A stretch of 48,121 nt of DNA from a virus, in the IMG/VR virus record IMGVR_UViG_3300033052_000113, positions 1 to 48,121 of that record; one strand, given 5' to 3'. The notes below the pieces were generated by a model that saw only the letters and a program-made list of their open reading frames with translations, was not told where the DNA came from and searched no databases. A program made the position numbers and the translations under genes. Position 1 is the first letter of the stretch; every line of letters begins with the position of its first letter. Below are positions 8,621 to 16,339 of this stretch, piece by piece.

Positions 8621-9306
8621 CGGAACGTCTCGCGAAAGACGATCGACGGCGTCGCGTGCCAGGCGACGTCGTAGTCGGGCCACGCCGAGCCGTCCGCCAT
8701 CTGGGCGCGCATCACGCACCGAGGGTCGTTGAAGTCCACCACGGTCCCTGCCGAATAGGCTTCCCGAGCCGGTGGCCCGAAGCGAACCGTGGCGACACCG
8801 CCGCTCTGGCTGATGATCGAGGCCACGCCGTACAGGCGTTCTCCGTACCTGGGGCCGGTCATCGTAAACGGTTCGCCTCCGACCAGCTCATAGCCCGGTT
8901 CCAAGACGATGGTGGCCGTGGTGGCACGCAGCTGGATTCCCGCCGAAAGCGCCCCGGTCAGCAACACCGAGACGAATGGCGTGTCGTCGGAGTGGAGCGA
9001 ATTGTCGCTGTAGGGGACTAGGCCGAACGGCCGTGTGAAGTCGGCCTTCACACGGCCAGCGCAGCGCGGCACGACGACCTTCGTGTCGCCCAAGCTGAAG
9101 CGCAGCAGCAGGGCCTCCCAAGCCTTTGCGGCCTCGGAGGTGTAGATCGGCACGCTCTGGAACGATGCCTGCCAGGCGCCGCCGCCGCTGGCGTTGCGCT
9201 CCTGGGTTTCGCCATAAATGGTCGGACCGCCCGAGATGAACGAGCCCACGAGCCCCCAGCGAAGGACGTCGGGCGCGGCGAAGGCATGAGGCAGACGGTC
9301 AACCAT
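8617..9306 (-). CDS. Minor tail protein
   Basis: 229 aa, no named family recognised with certainty. The N-terminus (FISGGPTIYGETQERN) and the mid-region strands (LLLRFSLGDTKVVVPRC, VIGD-like turns) are typical of beta-rich tail distal proteins. The C-terminus WHATPSIVFRETFR is strand-like. It starts at the 3' end of the tape measure gene and overlaps the next gene, so it is part of the co-translated tail tip block and was assigned from position. Confidence 0.6.
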   Translation of the reverse strand: MVDRLPHAFAAPDVLRWGLVGSFISGGPTIYGETQERNASGGGAWQASFQSVPIYTSEAAKAWEALLLRFSLGDTKVVVPRCAGRVKADFTRPFGLVPYSDNSLHSDDTPFVSVLLTGALSAGIQLRATTATIVLEPGYELVGGEPFTMTGPRYGERLYGVASIISQSGGVATVRFGPPAREAYSAGTVVDFNDPRCVMRAQMADGSAWPDYDVAWHATPSIVFRETFR

Positions 9307-11615
9307 CAGCCCTTGTTCCCCTGATGCTTCGCCAAGGCCGCTGGGGCGTCACGCATGGCCTGGGTGTAGGCGGCTTGGCCGGCCTGGGCCGCGGCCTGGC
9401 GGGCGATGCGCGCGATCGTCGCGTCGCCATTGGCGCCGCTCAGGTCAATGGACATCCGCAGGACGGGGGAGATGGTGGCGCTACCTCGGCTCACTAGCCG
9501 CGACACAGGCACCATCTTGCCCGACGAAGGCGGCACGAAGACCTCTGGCCGACCTTCGTTGATCTTGTAGGGCACGCCGCCGACCATGTTGCCGCCGTTG
9601 GCCCGGCCGAACAGGCCGCCCACCGACTTGGCGATGCCGCCCCAGCCACCGCTACTGCGGAAGATCTCGGTCAGCCCCTTCGAGAGGTCGTCCAGCAGGG
9701 ACCGGGTGATCTGGTTCCCCAGGTATTCCAGAAGCCCCGGCAGACCATTGCGGAAGCCGGCCTCCAGGCCACCACGGATAGACTGATAGGTGCTGTCGTA
9801 TAGGTCGTCCTGGTAGCGCTTCAGGTCCTCGTCAGCCCCAGCCAAGGCTTGTCCGGCAGGCTTGAAGTCACCACCTCCGTTGCGGAGAGCCTCAGTGAGA
9901 CCGCCGCGCGATTGGAAGACCCTGTTGGCCTCTTCGAAGTCGCGGGTCGAGACGGTGTCCGTGAACATCACGCCGCCGCCATACTGAGCGGCCTGCATGT
10001 CATGCAGGCGTTTGGCGTAGGCGGTCGCGCTCTTGACGTCCTTGAAAACGCCGAGCTGCTGGCCAGTGTCATTGAACAGCGCGATGGCCTCATCGTCGCT
10101 CAAAAGGCGTCCGTCCGGGCTCACCGTGGGGATGAGGGTTTCGCCCCGATCAGTGCCGATCGACATCGACCGAACAGTGCTGATGGAGCTATCGGCGTTC
10201 TTCACGACCGGACGCGAGTTGAGGTCGATATTCCCCCTCTCCAACTGACCCGGAGCCAGACTGGCGTTGAAGTAGTCGATCATTGCCTCAGTGAAGAGGC
10301 GGGGGCCGTCACCATCGGCATAGCGACCCTCACGCCGAGCCAGGGCTTCCCGCTCGTCAGCCTTGGTCGGCTTGGGCGGTTTGGGGCCTTTGCCAACGTC
10401 CGCGAGCTCCTTACGAAGCTTCTTAATCGCGTCAGCTGCCGCCGCGGCGTCTTTTCCACCTGCCGAAACGCGCTTTTGCAGAAGGTCAATTTTCCCCTGA
10501 ATCTTGGCGCGCTGATCGTTGAGCGAAACGGCATCGATGATCGCGGCCGCGTCAGTCTCTTCCTGGTTCCTGCGAGCTAGACTACCCCGCCGCATCGCAG
10601 CACGGTTCGCTTGTCGCTCAGCCTCTCCGGTTGGAACCGGAACACCACCGAGGGCTCGCGCCATCTGGCGTTGGTCGGCCTCGGCCTGGGCTTTGCCATA
10701 GTCGCGCGCAGCTGCGGCCGCGTCGCTGATCGACTTGGTGAGACGGTCCCACCACCCCTTCAGGCCGCTGACTTTCGGCACTTGGCCATCGAGCGTGAAT
10801 CCAAGCCGCTCGAACAGGAGTTCCTGGGCTTGAGCAGTCTCGCCAGACGCCTGCATTGACCGGATGAGGCGCAGGGTTTCCGCGTCCAGTAGCCCGAACT
10901 TACCCTGCAGCATCTCCGCGCCGCGTGCCGGATCGGCAAAGGCTTTGCCGAGTTCCTCGGTGGCCTTCTTCGCGTCCTGGCCAGTCGCGCGGGCATAGTC
11001 GTCGGTGATGGTGATCAGCTTACCGATGACCTGGCCGCCAAGCGCGCCCGTGTTGGCATAGGAGATCGCCATTTGCTCAGCAGCCGCCCGAGTGACGTTT
11101 CCTGCGTCGGCGCTGGCGGCGGCAAGATCGCGAAGGCCTTGGGCGGACAGGCCGGTCGTCCGACCGAGGCCCACAACCGACGTTTCCAGCGCCTTGAATT
11201 CGGCGTCCGCTTTCTCCGCAGCAAGAACGGCGGCTCCCAAGGCGACCCCGAAGGCGGTCAAAGCGCCACCAGCTGAGAAAGCGAATGGCGCCAGTGCCCT
11301 TAAGGTGCCGCCCAATCCGCCGAACGCCTGGGTCACCTGCCCGCCTTGCTGGGCCAGGATCGTCAGCGGGTTCGCGCCCGAGGCCAGCGACGCGATGACG
11401 TCGTTCACCGTGTACTGGATGGTCAGAAGCTGGTTCGCCGTCAGCTTCGAGGTGCGCGTCATCGCCGCGCCGACGCGCTTTTCGGTCTTCACCGCAGCGC
11501 GTTCCATCTTGGTCATGGAGGCTTCGAACACCGTGACGGACGTCTTCACGTCCGCGTTGTACTTGTCGTTTTGCGCCTCAAGCTCAACGACAACGCGGTC
11601 GGCGGTGACGCCCAT
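9306..11615 (-). CDS. Tail tape measure protein
   Basis: 769 aa. It sets tail length and is ejected with the DNA. The N-terminal 60 residues are helical and charged (DRVVVELEAQNDKYNADVKT), then QYTVNDVIASLASGANPLT (67-85), a hallmark of the TMP_2/lambda H-like family. A hydrophobic stretch lies at about 103-133, helical segments at 300-410, and a C-terminal Gly-rich part with FRSSGGWGG and GGVPYKINEGRPEVFVPP. An atypical compact domain lies at about 455-546. The start overlaps the stop of the GT extension (ATGA). Lambda H is slightly longer, so a somewhat shorter tail is expected. Confidence 0.92.
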   Translation of the reverse strand: MGVTADRVVVELEAQNDKYNADVKTSVTVFEASMTKMERAAVKTEKRVGAAMTRTSKLTANQLLTIQYTVNDVIASLASGANPLTILAQQGGQVTQAFGGLGGTLRALAPFAFSAGGALTAFGVALGAAVLAAEKADAEFKALETSVVGLGRTTGLSAQGLRDLAAASADAGNVTRAAAEQMAISYANTGALGGQVIGKLITITDDYARATGQDAKKATEELGKAFADPARGAEMLQGKFGLLDAETLRLIRSMQASGETAQAQELLFERLGFTLDGQVPKVSGLKGWWDRLTKSISDAAAAARDYGKAQAEADQRQMARALGGVPVPTGEAERQANRAAMRRGSLARRNQEETDAAAIIDAVSLNDQRAKIQGKIDLLQKRVSAGGKDAAAAADAIKKLRKELADVGKGPKPPKPTKADEREALARREGRYADGDGPRLFTEAMIDYFNASLAPGQLERGNIDLNSRPVVKNADSSISTVRSMSIGTDRGETLIPTVSPDGRLLSDDEAIALFNDTGQQLGVFKDVKSATAYAKRLHDMQAAQYGGGVMFTDTVSTRDFEEANRVFQSRGGLTEALRNGGGDFKPAGQALAGADEDLKRYQDDLYDSTYQSIRGGLEAGFRNGLPGLLEYLGNQITRSLLDDLSKGLTEIFRSSGGWGGIAKSVGGLFGRANGGNMVGGVPYKINEGRPEVFVPPSSGKMVPVSRLVSRGSATISPVLRMSIDLSGANGDATIARIARQAAAQAGQAAYTQAMRDAPAALAKHQGNKG

Positions 11616-11851
11616 CAGTTGGCCCTCCCGAGCGCAGCGGCGGGGATCTTGGCGAAGTTGCGCATGACGCGATCCGAGGACGGCGGATCGGGCTTGGCGT
11701 CGGGATCATCGGCGGCCAGCCGCTCGCTCCTGGCCCAGCACATGGCGGTGAAATCCCCCCATCCGATGGTCCGCGCTTCCACGCCAAGCTCTCCGCAGAT
11801 GTCTAGGTAGCCGGGGTAGTCGAAGAAGCCTTCTTCTTCCCCGGCGGCGCT
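11615..11851 (-). CDS. T extension of the tail chaperone (-1 frameshift product GT)
   Basis: No independent start is likely. After the A7 slippery run at 11851-11857, a -1 slip continues as SAAGEEEGFFDYPGYLDICG and runs about 78 codons to a stop that overlaps the tape measure ATG. GFFDYPGYLDICGELG and GWGDFTAMCWARSE look like a folded domain, as in other tail assembly chaperone extensions. Frameshifted G-GT proteins with the T part just before the tape measure gene are known from lambda and many siphophages (Xu, Hendrix and Duda). The expected fusion is about 236 aa. Confidence 0.8.
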   Translation of the reverse strand, partial: SAAGEEEGFFDYPGYLDICGELGVEARTIGWGDFTAMCWARSERLAADDPDAKPDPPSSDRVMRNFAKIPAAALGRAN

Positions 11852-12330
11852 TTTTTTGGCGCGGGCGGATCCTTCGCAGCCGGCGGCGTGAAGCCCTGGT
11901 AACAGGCGAGCAGGATGGCGGCGGCCAGGTCCCAAGCATGGGAGCGCGGAAAGGGGCGGACGTAGGTCTCGACGAGCTGACGGGCGCGGATCGCGTCGAC
12001 CTTCACCTCTTGCTCGTTCACGAGGCCCTTGCCCCCACCGATCAGGCCCAGGCGGATCGTCTCGTCGAGGTCGGCGTCATGCCACGCGCCCTCTTCGGGA
12101 TGCCCCCACGAACCTTCTCCATCGCCCTTCTGATAGCGCCCCTTCAGGACGCGCGCGACGATGGCTCCCAGCCCGACAGGAACGTCGACTGGACCGTACT
12201 GCGGGTGACTGGCCTTGAAGCCGCACAGGCGCTGAAGCTCGGCGCGCTGCGGACCGTTGAGGCGGAAGAGGTAGGTGCCGTCCGCGAATTCGAGCTCGAT
12301 TTCGCACGGCGGGACGACCGCGCGCTCCAT
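11803..12330 (-). CDS. Tail assembly chaperone G (GTA gp10-like)
   Basis: 175 aa. IELEFADGTYLFRLNGPQRA (12-31) and the following helices resemble the GTA_gp10/phage TAC family, which keeps the tape measure protein soluble during tail tube growth. The C-terminus is Lys/Pro/Ala-rich (KDPPAPKKAPPGKKK) because it crosses the A-rich slippery run; 0-frame translation stops about 15 codons later. Two isoforms, G and G-T, are expected, with G in excess. The gene lies between the tail tube and the tape measure, the canonical position. Confidence 0.82.
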   Translation of the reverse strand: MERAVVPPCEIELEFADGTYLFRLNGPQRAELQRLCGFKASHPQYGPVDVPVGLGAIVARVLKGRYQKGDGEGSWGHPEEGAWHDADLDETIRLGLIGGGKGLVNEQEVKVDAIRARQLVETYVRPFPRSHAWDLAAAILLACYQGFTPPAAKDPPAPKKAPPGKKKASSTTPAT

Positions 12331-12776
12331 CAGACGACCTCAGTTTCGATCCACTCGCCATCGGAGCCGATGGTCAGCTCGGTCTGGACGAAATCATCGT
12401 CGGCGCCGATGATCTGACGCTGGGTCAGCATGGCCGGGCCGCCGAAGTAGGACGTGTAGACCGCATCGTCGGCCGGCTCGCCGATCAGAAAGCGGTAGTT
12501 GGCGCGCTTGCCGACCAGCGACGAGATCAGCGGCCCGATCGCGCGGTTGTATTGGCCAGAGCCGGACAGGTCCCACTGCTTGCCGGTCTGGATCAGACGG
12601 CGGAAGGGGATATCCTCGGGATTGTCGCAGTTGCGGGTGAACACGTCGTTGGTGTTCACCTGCTCGGTCAGCGTCCGGGTGTTCAGGCCGCACAGCGGCA
12701 GGAAGGTCCCCGGCGCGTTCGGATCCTCGACCAGGATCGAGACGTAAGTGCCGCGAACGATATCGGGCGTGCTCAT
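12330..12776 (-). CDS. Major tail tube protein
   Basis: 148 aa. GTYVSILVEDPNAPGTFLPL, then TLTEQVNTNDVFTRNC and WDLSGSGQYNRAI, are typical of TP901-1/GTA-type tail tube subunits, which polymerise around the tape measure. The ATG at 12776 is chosen over 12791: it has GGAG at good spacing, and it puts the leader hairpin exactly 28 nt upstream, as at other virion genes. The stop overlaps the next gene by one base. Strong leader signals suit a highly expressed protein. Confidence 0.85.
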   Translation of the reverse strand: MSTPDIVRGTYVSILVEDPNAPGTFLPLCGLNTRTLTEQVNTNDVFTRNCDNPEDIPFRRLIQTGKQWDLSGSGQYNRAIGPLISSLVGKRANYRFLIGEPADDAVYTSYFGGPAMLTQRQIIGADDDFVQTELTIGSDGEWIETEVV

Positions 12777-12804
12777 GGGCCGGGGCTCCATCTATGGGTT
12801 CGCG

Positions 12805-12874
12805 GCGTCATCCCGACGCTGCTTTTTGCCCCTCCGCCCACATGAGCCTTGGTGCACAAGGGTAGGTATGCCGA
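12805..12874 (-). promoter_or_regulatory. Late leader element B of the tail tube gene
   Basis: GGCATACCTACC box at 12861-12872 (minus strand), then a longer 41-nt spacer, then a GCGTC-GGGAT-GACGC hairpin at 12805-12819 ending 28 nt before the ATG. Box-to-hairpin distance varies between copies; hairpin-to-start distance does not. Confidence 0.7.
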
Positions 12875-12902
12875 GCCCCCTGGGGCTTGGGAAGGCCCGA
12901 TA

Positions 12903-13325
12903 TCAGGCCGTCACCACGCCCTCGAACGCGACGATGGCGTGCCAGCCAGTGGCTTCTTCCGGGTCTCGGATAATGTCGGTTCCGGTCCACCGGAGGTCGG
13001 TGAGGCGCGCGGGCCACGGGGCGTCGGGAAGCGCGATGGAGCGGCCGTCCAGGCAGGAAGAGACGGCCGCTCCAAGCGTAGCCACGGCTGTCTCGTCGCC
13101 GCCCTTGGCGAAGCAGCTGACGCGGATCGTGTAGCGCGTCCCGTCCAAGCAGGTGGCGCGCATCGGGACGACCGTGAGAGGCTGAAGCTTGGTGAAGGGC
13201 CACGTCGGATCCGCCGGCGGGCTTTGGCCGTAGACGCGCGACGACACGATGCTGCTCACCCCCGCGTCAGCCTTGAGGGCCGACACGAGGGCTTTGCGAA
13301 CCCAGAGGGAGGCGTCGCGGGCCAC
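12903..13325 (-). CDS. Tail completion / terminator protein (DUF3168-like)
   Basis: 140 aa. The N-terminal helix LWVRKALVSALKADAGVSSIV, then RVYGQSPPADPTWPFTKL (31-48), and the C-terminal strand GWHAIVAFEGVVTA follow the DUF3168/GTA gp8 pattern of tail terminators that cap the tail and join it to the head. It lies between the structural protein at 13329 and the tail tube gene. The start is the only reasonable Met with nearby purines. Confidence 0.8.
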   Translation of the reverse strand: MARDASLWVRKALVSALKADAGVSSIVSSRVYGQSPPADPTWPFTKLQPLTVVPMRATCLDGTRYTIRVSCFAKGGDETAVATLGAAVSSCLDGRSIALPDAPWPARLTDLRWTGTDIIRDPEEATGWHAIVAFEGVVTA

Positions 13326-13328
13326 GGA

Positions 13329-13850
13329 TCAGGCTGCGGCCGTGCGGCCGATGATGACGATGTCGTACGACACCGGCGTGCCGGCGCCACTGTTGGCGAC
13401 GAGGATGAGGTCGCCGGTCCCGGCCGTCACAGCCCATCCGTTCTTGCAGGTCAGAAGGGCGAAGTCGCCCGGCGCCAGCGTCAGCGTCAGCTTGGGCGTG
13501 GTGCCGGACAGCGGGCCGTTGAAGGCGTTCGAGGCCGCGCCGAACACCACGACGGAGTTGGTGTTGGCGGCCACCGCCCTGACATAGATCGCCACGACCT
13601 CGGCAGCGGTGAAGGTGGCGCCCAGGGCATCGGCCAGCGCGCCGGCGAGGTCCAGGTTCTCAGTGGCTGAAGCCGCCAAGGTCCTATTGTCGGCGAACAG
13701 GATGTTGGCCTTCGAGGTGGCATCCGTACCCCCGGTGAGCTGCAGCAGAGCATCCAGGTTCACCGGAGCCCTGGGGGTGCCGAGGTCGCCGACGCCGACC
13801 AGTTGCGACTTGATGCTGACCGCGATCGATGCGGTGACGCCTGCGACCAT
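13329..13850 (-). CDS. Conserved virion protein (putative)
   Basis: 173 aa, of a kind common beside tail completion genes in alphaproteobacterial phages. Ala/Thr/Val-rich beta sequence with ILFADNRTLAASATENLDLAG (50-70) and the terminal strand VANSGAGTPVSYDIVIIG (about 150-167). It could decorate the head or tail. It has a strong late leader (box plus hairpin, 28 nt before ATG), which argues for high late expression and a structural role. Exact function unknown. Confidence 0.65.
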   Translation of the reverse strand: MVAGVTASIAVSIKSQLVGVGDLGTPRAPVNLDALLQLTGGTDATSKANILFADNRTLAASATENLDLAGALADALGATFTAAEVVAIYVRAVAANTNSVVVFGAASNAFNGPLSGTTPKLTLTLAPGDFALLTCKNGWAVTAGTGDLILVANSGAGTPVSYDIVIIGRTAAA

Positions 13851-13878
13851 GTGACGGTCCTCCAGCTATGGGAATGGG

Positions 13879-13920
13879 GCGTCGTCCGACGCTCCGAAGG
13901 GGTGCATGGGTAGGTATGCC
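13879..13920 (-). promoter_or_regulatory. Late leader element C
   Basis: GGCATACCTACC box (13909-13920) followed by a GCGTC-GGAC-GACGC hairpin (13879-13892) that ends 28 nt before the ATG at 13850. The region from 13921 to 14103 upstream holds no convincing gene. Confidence 0.7.
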
Positions 13921-14103
13921 AGCGAGGCGTGAGGTGTGCTATGATCTTCGGGCAGGCGTGCAGGGCAGACCCGAGCGCCAGCCGGTAGGTACAGTGGCGC
14001 AGCCGAGGCCGACCCGTAGATTCCTGCGTTCGGACTGACAGACGAAATTCCCGAGTACCCAGACATAGGCATCGCGCCAGCTGAGGAAAGGGAAGTCATC
14101 CGC

Positions 14104-14178
14104 TGGCCCGTGGTGCAAAGGACAGCACGACGGTTTCCTAAACTGGGGATGCAGGTTCGATTCCTGCCGGGTCAGCCA
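14104..14178 (+). tRNA. tRNA-Arg (anticodon CCT)
   Basis: 75 nt and folds as a complete cloverleaf. The acceptor stem is TGGCCCG/CGGGTCA (one G-T wobble), the D stem GTGC/GCAC, the anticodon loop TTCCTAA, a 4-nt variable loop, and a perfect T stem GCAGG/CCTGC around TTCGATT. CCA is encoded. The anticodon stem has one A-G mismatch at its base. CCT reads AGG, a rare Arg codon in high-GC hosts. It is on the strand opposite the structural genes, and its CCA abuts the stop codon of the convergent gp10-like gene. Confidence 0.9.
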
Positions 14179-14610
14179 TCACCCCTTCGGGTTTCCCCTA
14201 CCCGCCTGGTCCACCACCTTCTTCACGGCGCGGCGGGCAAGCTCCACGGCCTCGGCCTTCTTCTTCTGCGCCGCCGGCCGCATGTAGGGGCGAGCCGCCA
14301 TCTTGGAGGTGCCGAACTCCAGGGCCGCCGAGGACGGCGCATTAGACGAAATCTCGACCTTCAGAGGCTCGACAAGCACGGTCTCGATGTTGCCGTCGAG
14401 CACGCCGGTGTCGCGATTGGGCGGCTGGCCGGGCTTCGACGGTACGTGGCCCTTTCCGCTCACGGAGCCCGTCGTGATGGAGATCTCCGCCTCCACCTCG
14501 ATCATGTTGCCAGCGACATAGAGCGCCTTGCTGACTTCGCGGATCATCTCCTCGCCATGGAGGCGCTTCAGGCGGGCGGCGTGGGCCTTGGCGCCGGTGA
14601 CGCGGGCCAT
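14179..14610 (-). CDS. HK97 gp10-like head-tail connector
   Basis: 143 aa. ARVTGAKAHAARLKRL at the N-terminus, VEAEISITTGSVSGKGHVPS (50-69) with KPGQPPNRDTGVL, and LEFGTSKMAARPYMRPA (109-125) are the classical HK97 gp10/minor tail family pattern. It joins the tail terminator to the head connector. The ATG at 14610 gives a 4-bp overlap with the upstream gene. The stop lies immediately next to the 3' end of the opposite-strand tRNA. Confidence 0.88.
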   Translation of the reverse strand: MARVTGAKAHAARLKRLHGEEMIREVSKALYVAGNMIEVEAEISITTGSVSGKGHVPSKPGQPPNRDTGVLDGNIETVLVEPLKVEISSNAPSSAALEFGTSKMAARPYMRPAAQKKKAEAVELARRAVKKVVDQAGRGNPKG

Positions 14611-14975
14611 CAGGCCAAGCCCGCGTGCACGACCCAGTGCGTGCCGGCCGGGTCGGTTTCGCAAGACCTCACCAGCCATCGCCGCTCCGGCTCGGCTGGT
14701 GCCTGCTTGGCCGTCAGCTGGGCGTCGGTGTTGAACTGCTCGACGCCGGCCTGCAGGATCAGGAACGCCGCGTCACGATCGGTGAAACCCTCGGCCTGGC
14801 GCATGGCCTCGGTGACCTTGTCAGGCTGGTAGCGGATCGGGATGTCGGACCAGGTCACGGTCACGTCGCCGTCGTCGCCGTCGGTGCGCGTCTGCTTGTG
14901 GAGCGTACCGGGCAGGTAGAGCGGCGCGAAGGCCGCTCCGAAGACCGACTGAAGGCCGCCGTCTAGAAGCCCCAC
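14610..14975 (-). CDS. Head-tail joining / head closure protein
   Basis: 121 aa. LQSVFGAAFAPLYLPGTLHK, then a short strand around VTVTWSDIPIRYQPDKV and the C-terminal strand THWVVHAGLA. Small size, beta content and position between the DUF4054 adaptor and gp10-like protein fit a head closure (stopper) protein. It overlaps both neighbours. The family is inferred from synteny more than from motif. Confidence 0.65.
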   Translation of the reverse strand: MGLLDGGLQSVFGAAFAPLYLPGTLHKQTRTDGDDGDVTVTWSDIPIRYQPDKVTEAMRQAEGFTDRDAAFLILQAGVEQFNTDAQLTAKQAPAEPERRWLVRSCETDPAGTHWVVHAGLA

Positions 14976-15403
14976 GGCCAGCCTCCGCAGTACGGAACGG
15001 TCCCGGCGCCCGTGACGCGCGGGCCGCCGACGTTCTGGGCACGCAGGGCGGCGAACTCCTGGCCGTAGCCGGTCGCCAGGACGGGGTCGGTCTGGCCGCC
15101 GCCACTGGACGCGCCGTTGTCGAAGCGCTCAAGCGACAACTGGCCCGACTTCATGACCTTGAACCCGGACGCGCCGGCCGCGGCCGCCTCGCCCTCGGCA
15201 CCTGGCCAGAAGCCCTCCTTCGTCAGCCAGGCGGCCGCGTAGAGCAGCTGGCCCTCGGCGAAGTCGCCCTCCGTCCACGTCTCGTCGACCTGACGGGCGG
15301 CACGGGCCAATGCCTGGGTCACCATGGCGTCAGGAACCTTGTCCACCGTCGCCCGGGGAAACCGGGCGCGGAAGTCGGCGATGGTGGGGGCGACATAGGC
15401 CAT
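14963..15403 (-). CDS. Head-tail adaptor (DUF4054-like)
   Basis: 146 aa. PTIADFRARFP (6-16) followed by helices containing ALARAARQVDETWTEGDFAE and LLYAAAWLTKEG match the DUF4054/gp6-like connector that attaches to the portal. The C-terminal YGQEFAALRAQNVGGPRVTG is also typical. A GGWPWGF tail closes the protein. Its last 13 bp overlap the next gene. Confidence 0.82.
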   Translation of the reverse strand: MAYVAPTIADFRARFPRATVDKVPDAMVTQALARAARQVDETWTEGDFAEGQLLYAAAWLTKEGFWPGAEGEAAAAGASGFKVMKSGQLSLERFDNGASSGGGQTDPVLATGYGQEFAALRAQNVGGPRVTGAGTVPYCGGWPWGF

Positions 15404-15406
15404 CGA

Positions 15407-15616
15407 TCAGGCCTTCGCCTTCTTGGCGTAGGGAAGAGCCTTCGGCGACGGATCGCGACGGACGTTCGCCTTGGGGACGGCCACGTAATAGTGCTCGTCG
15501 CCCAGCTCCATCACTTCGCCGACGAAGCCTTTGCCGTCGCCGTCCTTCCAGCACAGCAGGATCTCGCCGCCTTCGCCGACGGCCAGGACGAGCTTGGGGT
15601 CTTCTTTCTCGGCCAT
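15407..15616 (-). CDS. Small hypothetical protein in head module
   Basis: 69 aa; a beta-rich body (LVLAVGEGGEILLCWKDG) and a basic Lys-rich tail (ALPYAKKAKA). Not recognised. It lies between the SAP/HeH-like protein and the adaptor with only 2-3 bp gaps, so it is co-transcribed with the head genes and may be a minor virion or assembly component. Confidence 0.6.
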   Translation of the reverse strand: MAEKEDPKLVLAVGEGGEILLCWKDGDGKGFVGEVMELGDEHYYVAVPKANVRRDPSPKALPYAKKAKA

Positions 15617-15618
15617 GG

Positions 15619-16254
15619 TCAGGCGTCCTTGTTCTCGCCGGCCGGCGCGGCGAGCTTGGCGATGATCGTTTCGCGCTTGGCAGCGTGGTGCGGCGGCCGG
15701 CCGAACTTCTTCTCGTGCATCTCGGCCAGTTCCTCGTCGGTGGCGGCCTCCAGCAGCTCGGCATCGAAGGTCTCGGCGACTTCGCCGGTGACACCAGTAG
15801 CGGGCAGAACGGGCTCGCCGGTCACGGTATCGACGGTCGATTCCTGGATCAGCTCGCCCGTGCCGACCAGCGGAGCGTCGGCGCCCGGTTGGGGATCGAC
15901 ATGGCGGGGCTCGTAGACGAACGGCTTCCGCTCCAGCGCCTCGAATCGATAATCGCCGATCTCGGTGGGACGCGTCGGGCCCGTCGCGAAGCCGAGGAAC
16001 TTGCGAGCACTCATGTCGATCGTTGTGAAGCCTGAGCCGTTCTCGTCATCGGCCAGGGCCAGCCACAGGCGCTCGACAGGTTCGTCGGTGGTGTCGCCGT
16101 CGGTGATGGTCAGGAACGGCAGGCCTCGGGCGCGTTTGAGCGCGTCGGCGTCGACGTAGAATGAGCGCGTCTCGCCCGACGGGATGAACTTGAGGCCGTC
16201 CGTGGTGTGGACGCCCTGGTCGGCCTTGCTGGTGTTGGTGATCGTGACGCGCAT
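15619..16254 (-). CDS. Hypothetical head-module protein with HeH/SAP-like C-terminus
   Basis: 211 aa. The N-terminus is a compact beta domain (VTITNTSKADQGVHT, RSFYVDADALKRARGLPFL). The last 45 residues (TDEELAEMHEKKFGRPPHHA, then KRETIIAKL) form a helix-extended-helix or SAP-like module often found next to capsid genes. The ATG at 16254 replaces a longer frame that would run back through the terminator at 16277-16311. Role unknown; possibly a head-completion or DNA-binding accessory. Confidence 0.62.
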   Translation of the reverse strand: MRVTITNTSKADQGVHTTDGLKFIPSGETRSFYVDADALKRARGLPFLTITDGDTTDEPVERLWLALADDENGSGFTTIDMSARKFLGFATGPTRPTEIGDYRFEALERKPFVYEPRHVDPQPGADAPLVGTGELIQESTVDTVTGEPVLPATGVTGEVAETFDAELLEAATDEELAEMHEKKFGRPPHHAAKRETIIAKLAAPAGENKDA

Positions 16255-16276
16255 TGGGTGCCTCCGGGCTGCGCTC

Positions 16277-16311
16277 AGAAAAGACGGCCCCGCCGTTTCC
16301 GGTCGGGGCCG
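16277..16311 (-). terminator. Rho-independent terminator after the capsid gene
   Basis: On the minus strand a strong GC stem (CGGCCCC...GGGGCCG with an inner CCG-GAAA-CGG) is followed by TCTTTTC. It lies just downstream of the major capsid stop and would cut or attenuate transcription into the connector genes, helping to set high capsid and lower connector levels. Confidence 0.85.
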
Positions 16312-16339
16312 CAGGGTCAGGGAGCTTGTCATCCGGCCC

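Noticed and set aside
12777-12791. Upstream ATG of the tail tube gene
   Set aside because: It would place the GGAG ribosome site within the coding sequence and break the 28-nt hairpin spacing seen at the other late genes.
13866-14099. 77-aa minus-strand reading frame between leader C and the tRNA
   Set aside because: It runs through the leader hairpin and GGCATACC box, has low-complexity composition and no ribosome site, so the region is treated as regulatory.
14104-14178. tRNA considered as an attachment site
   Set aside because: It is complete, lies among virion genes, and no duplicate end or integrase is visible.
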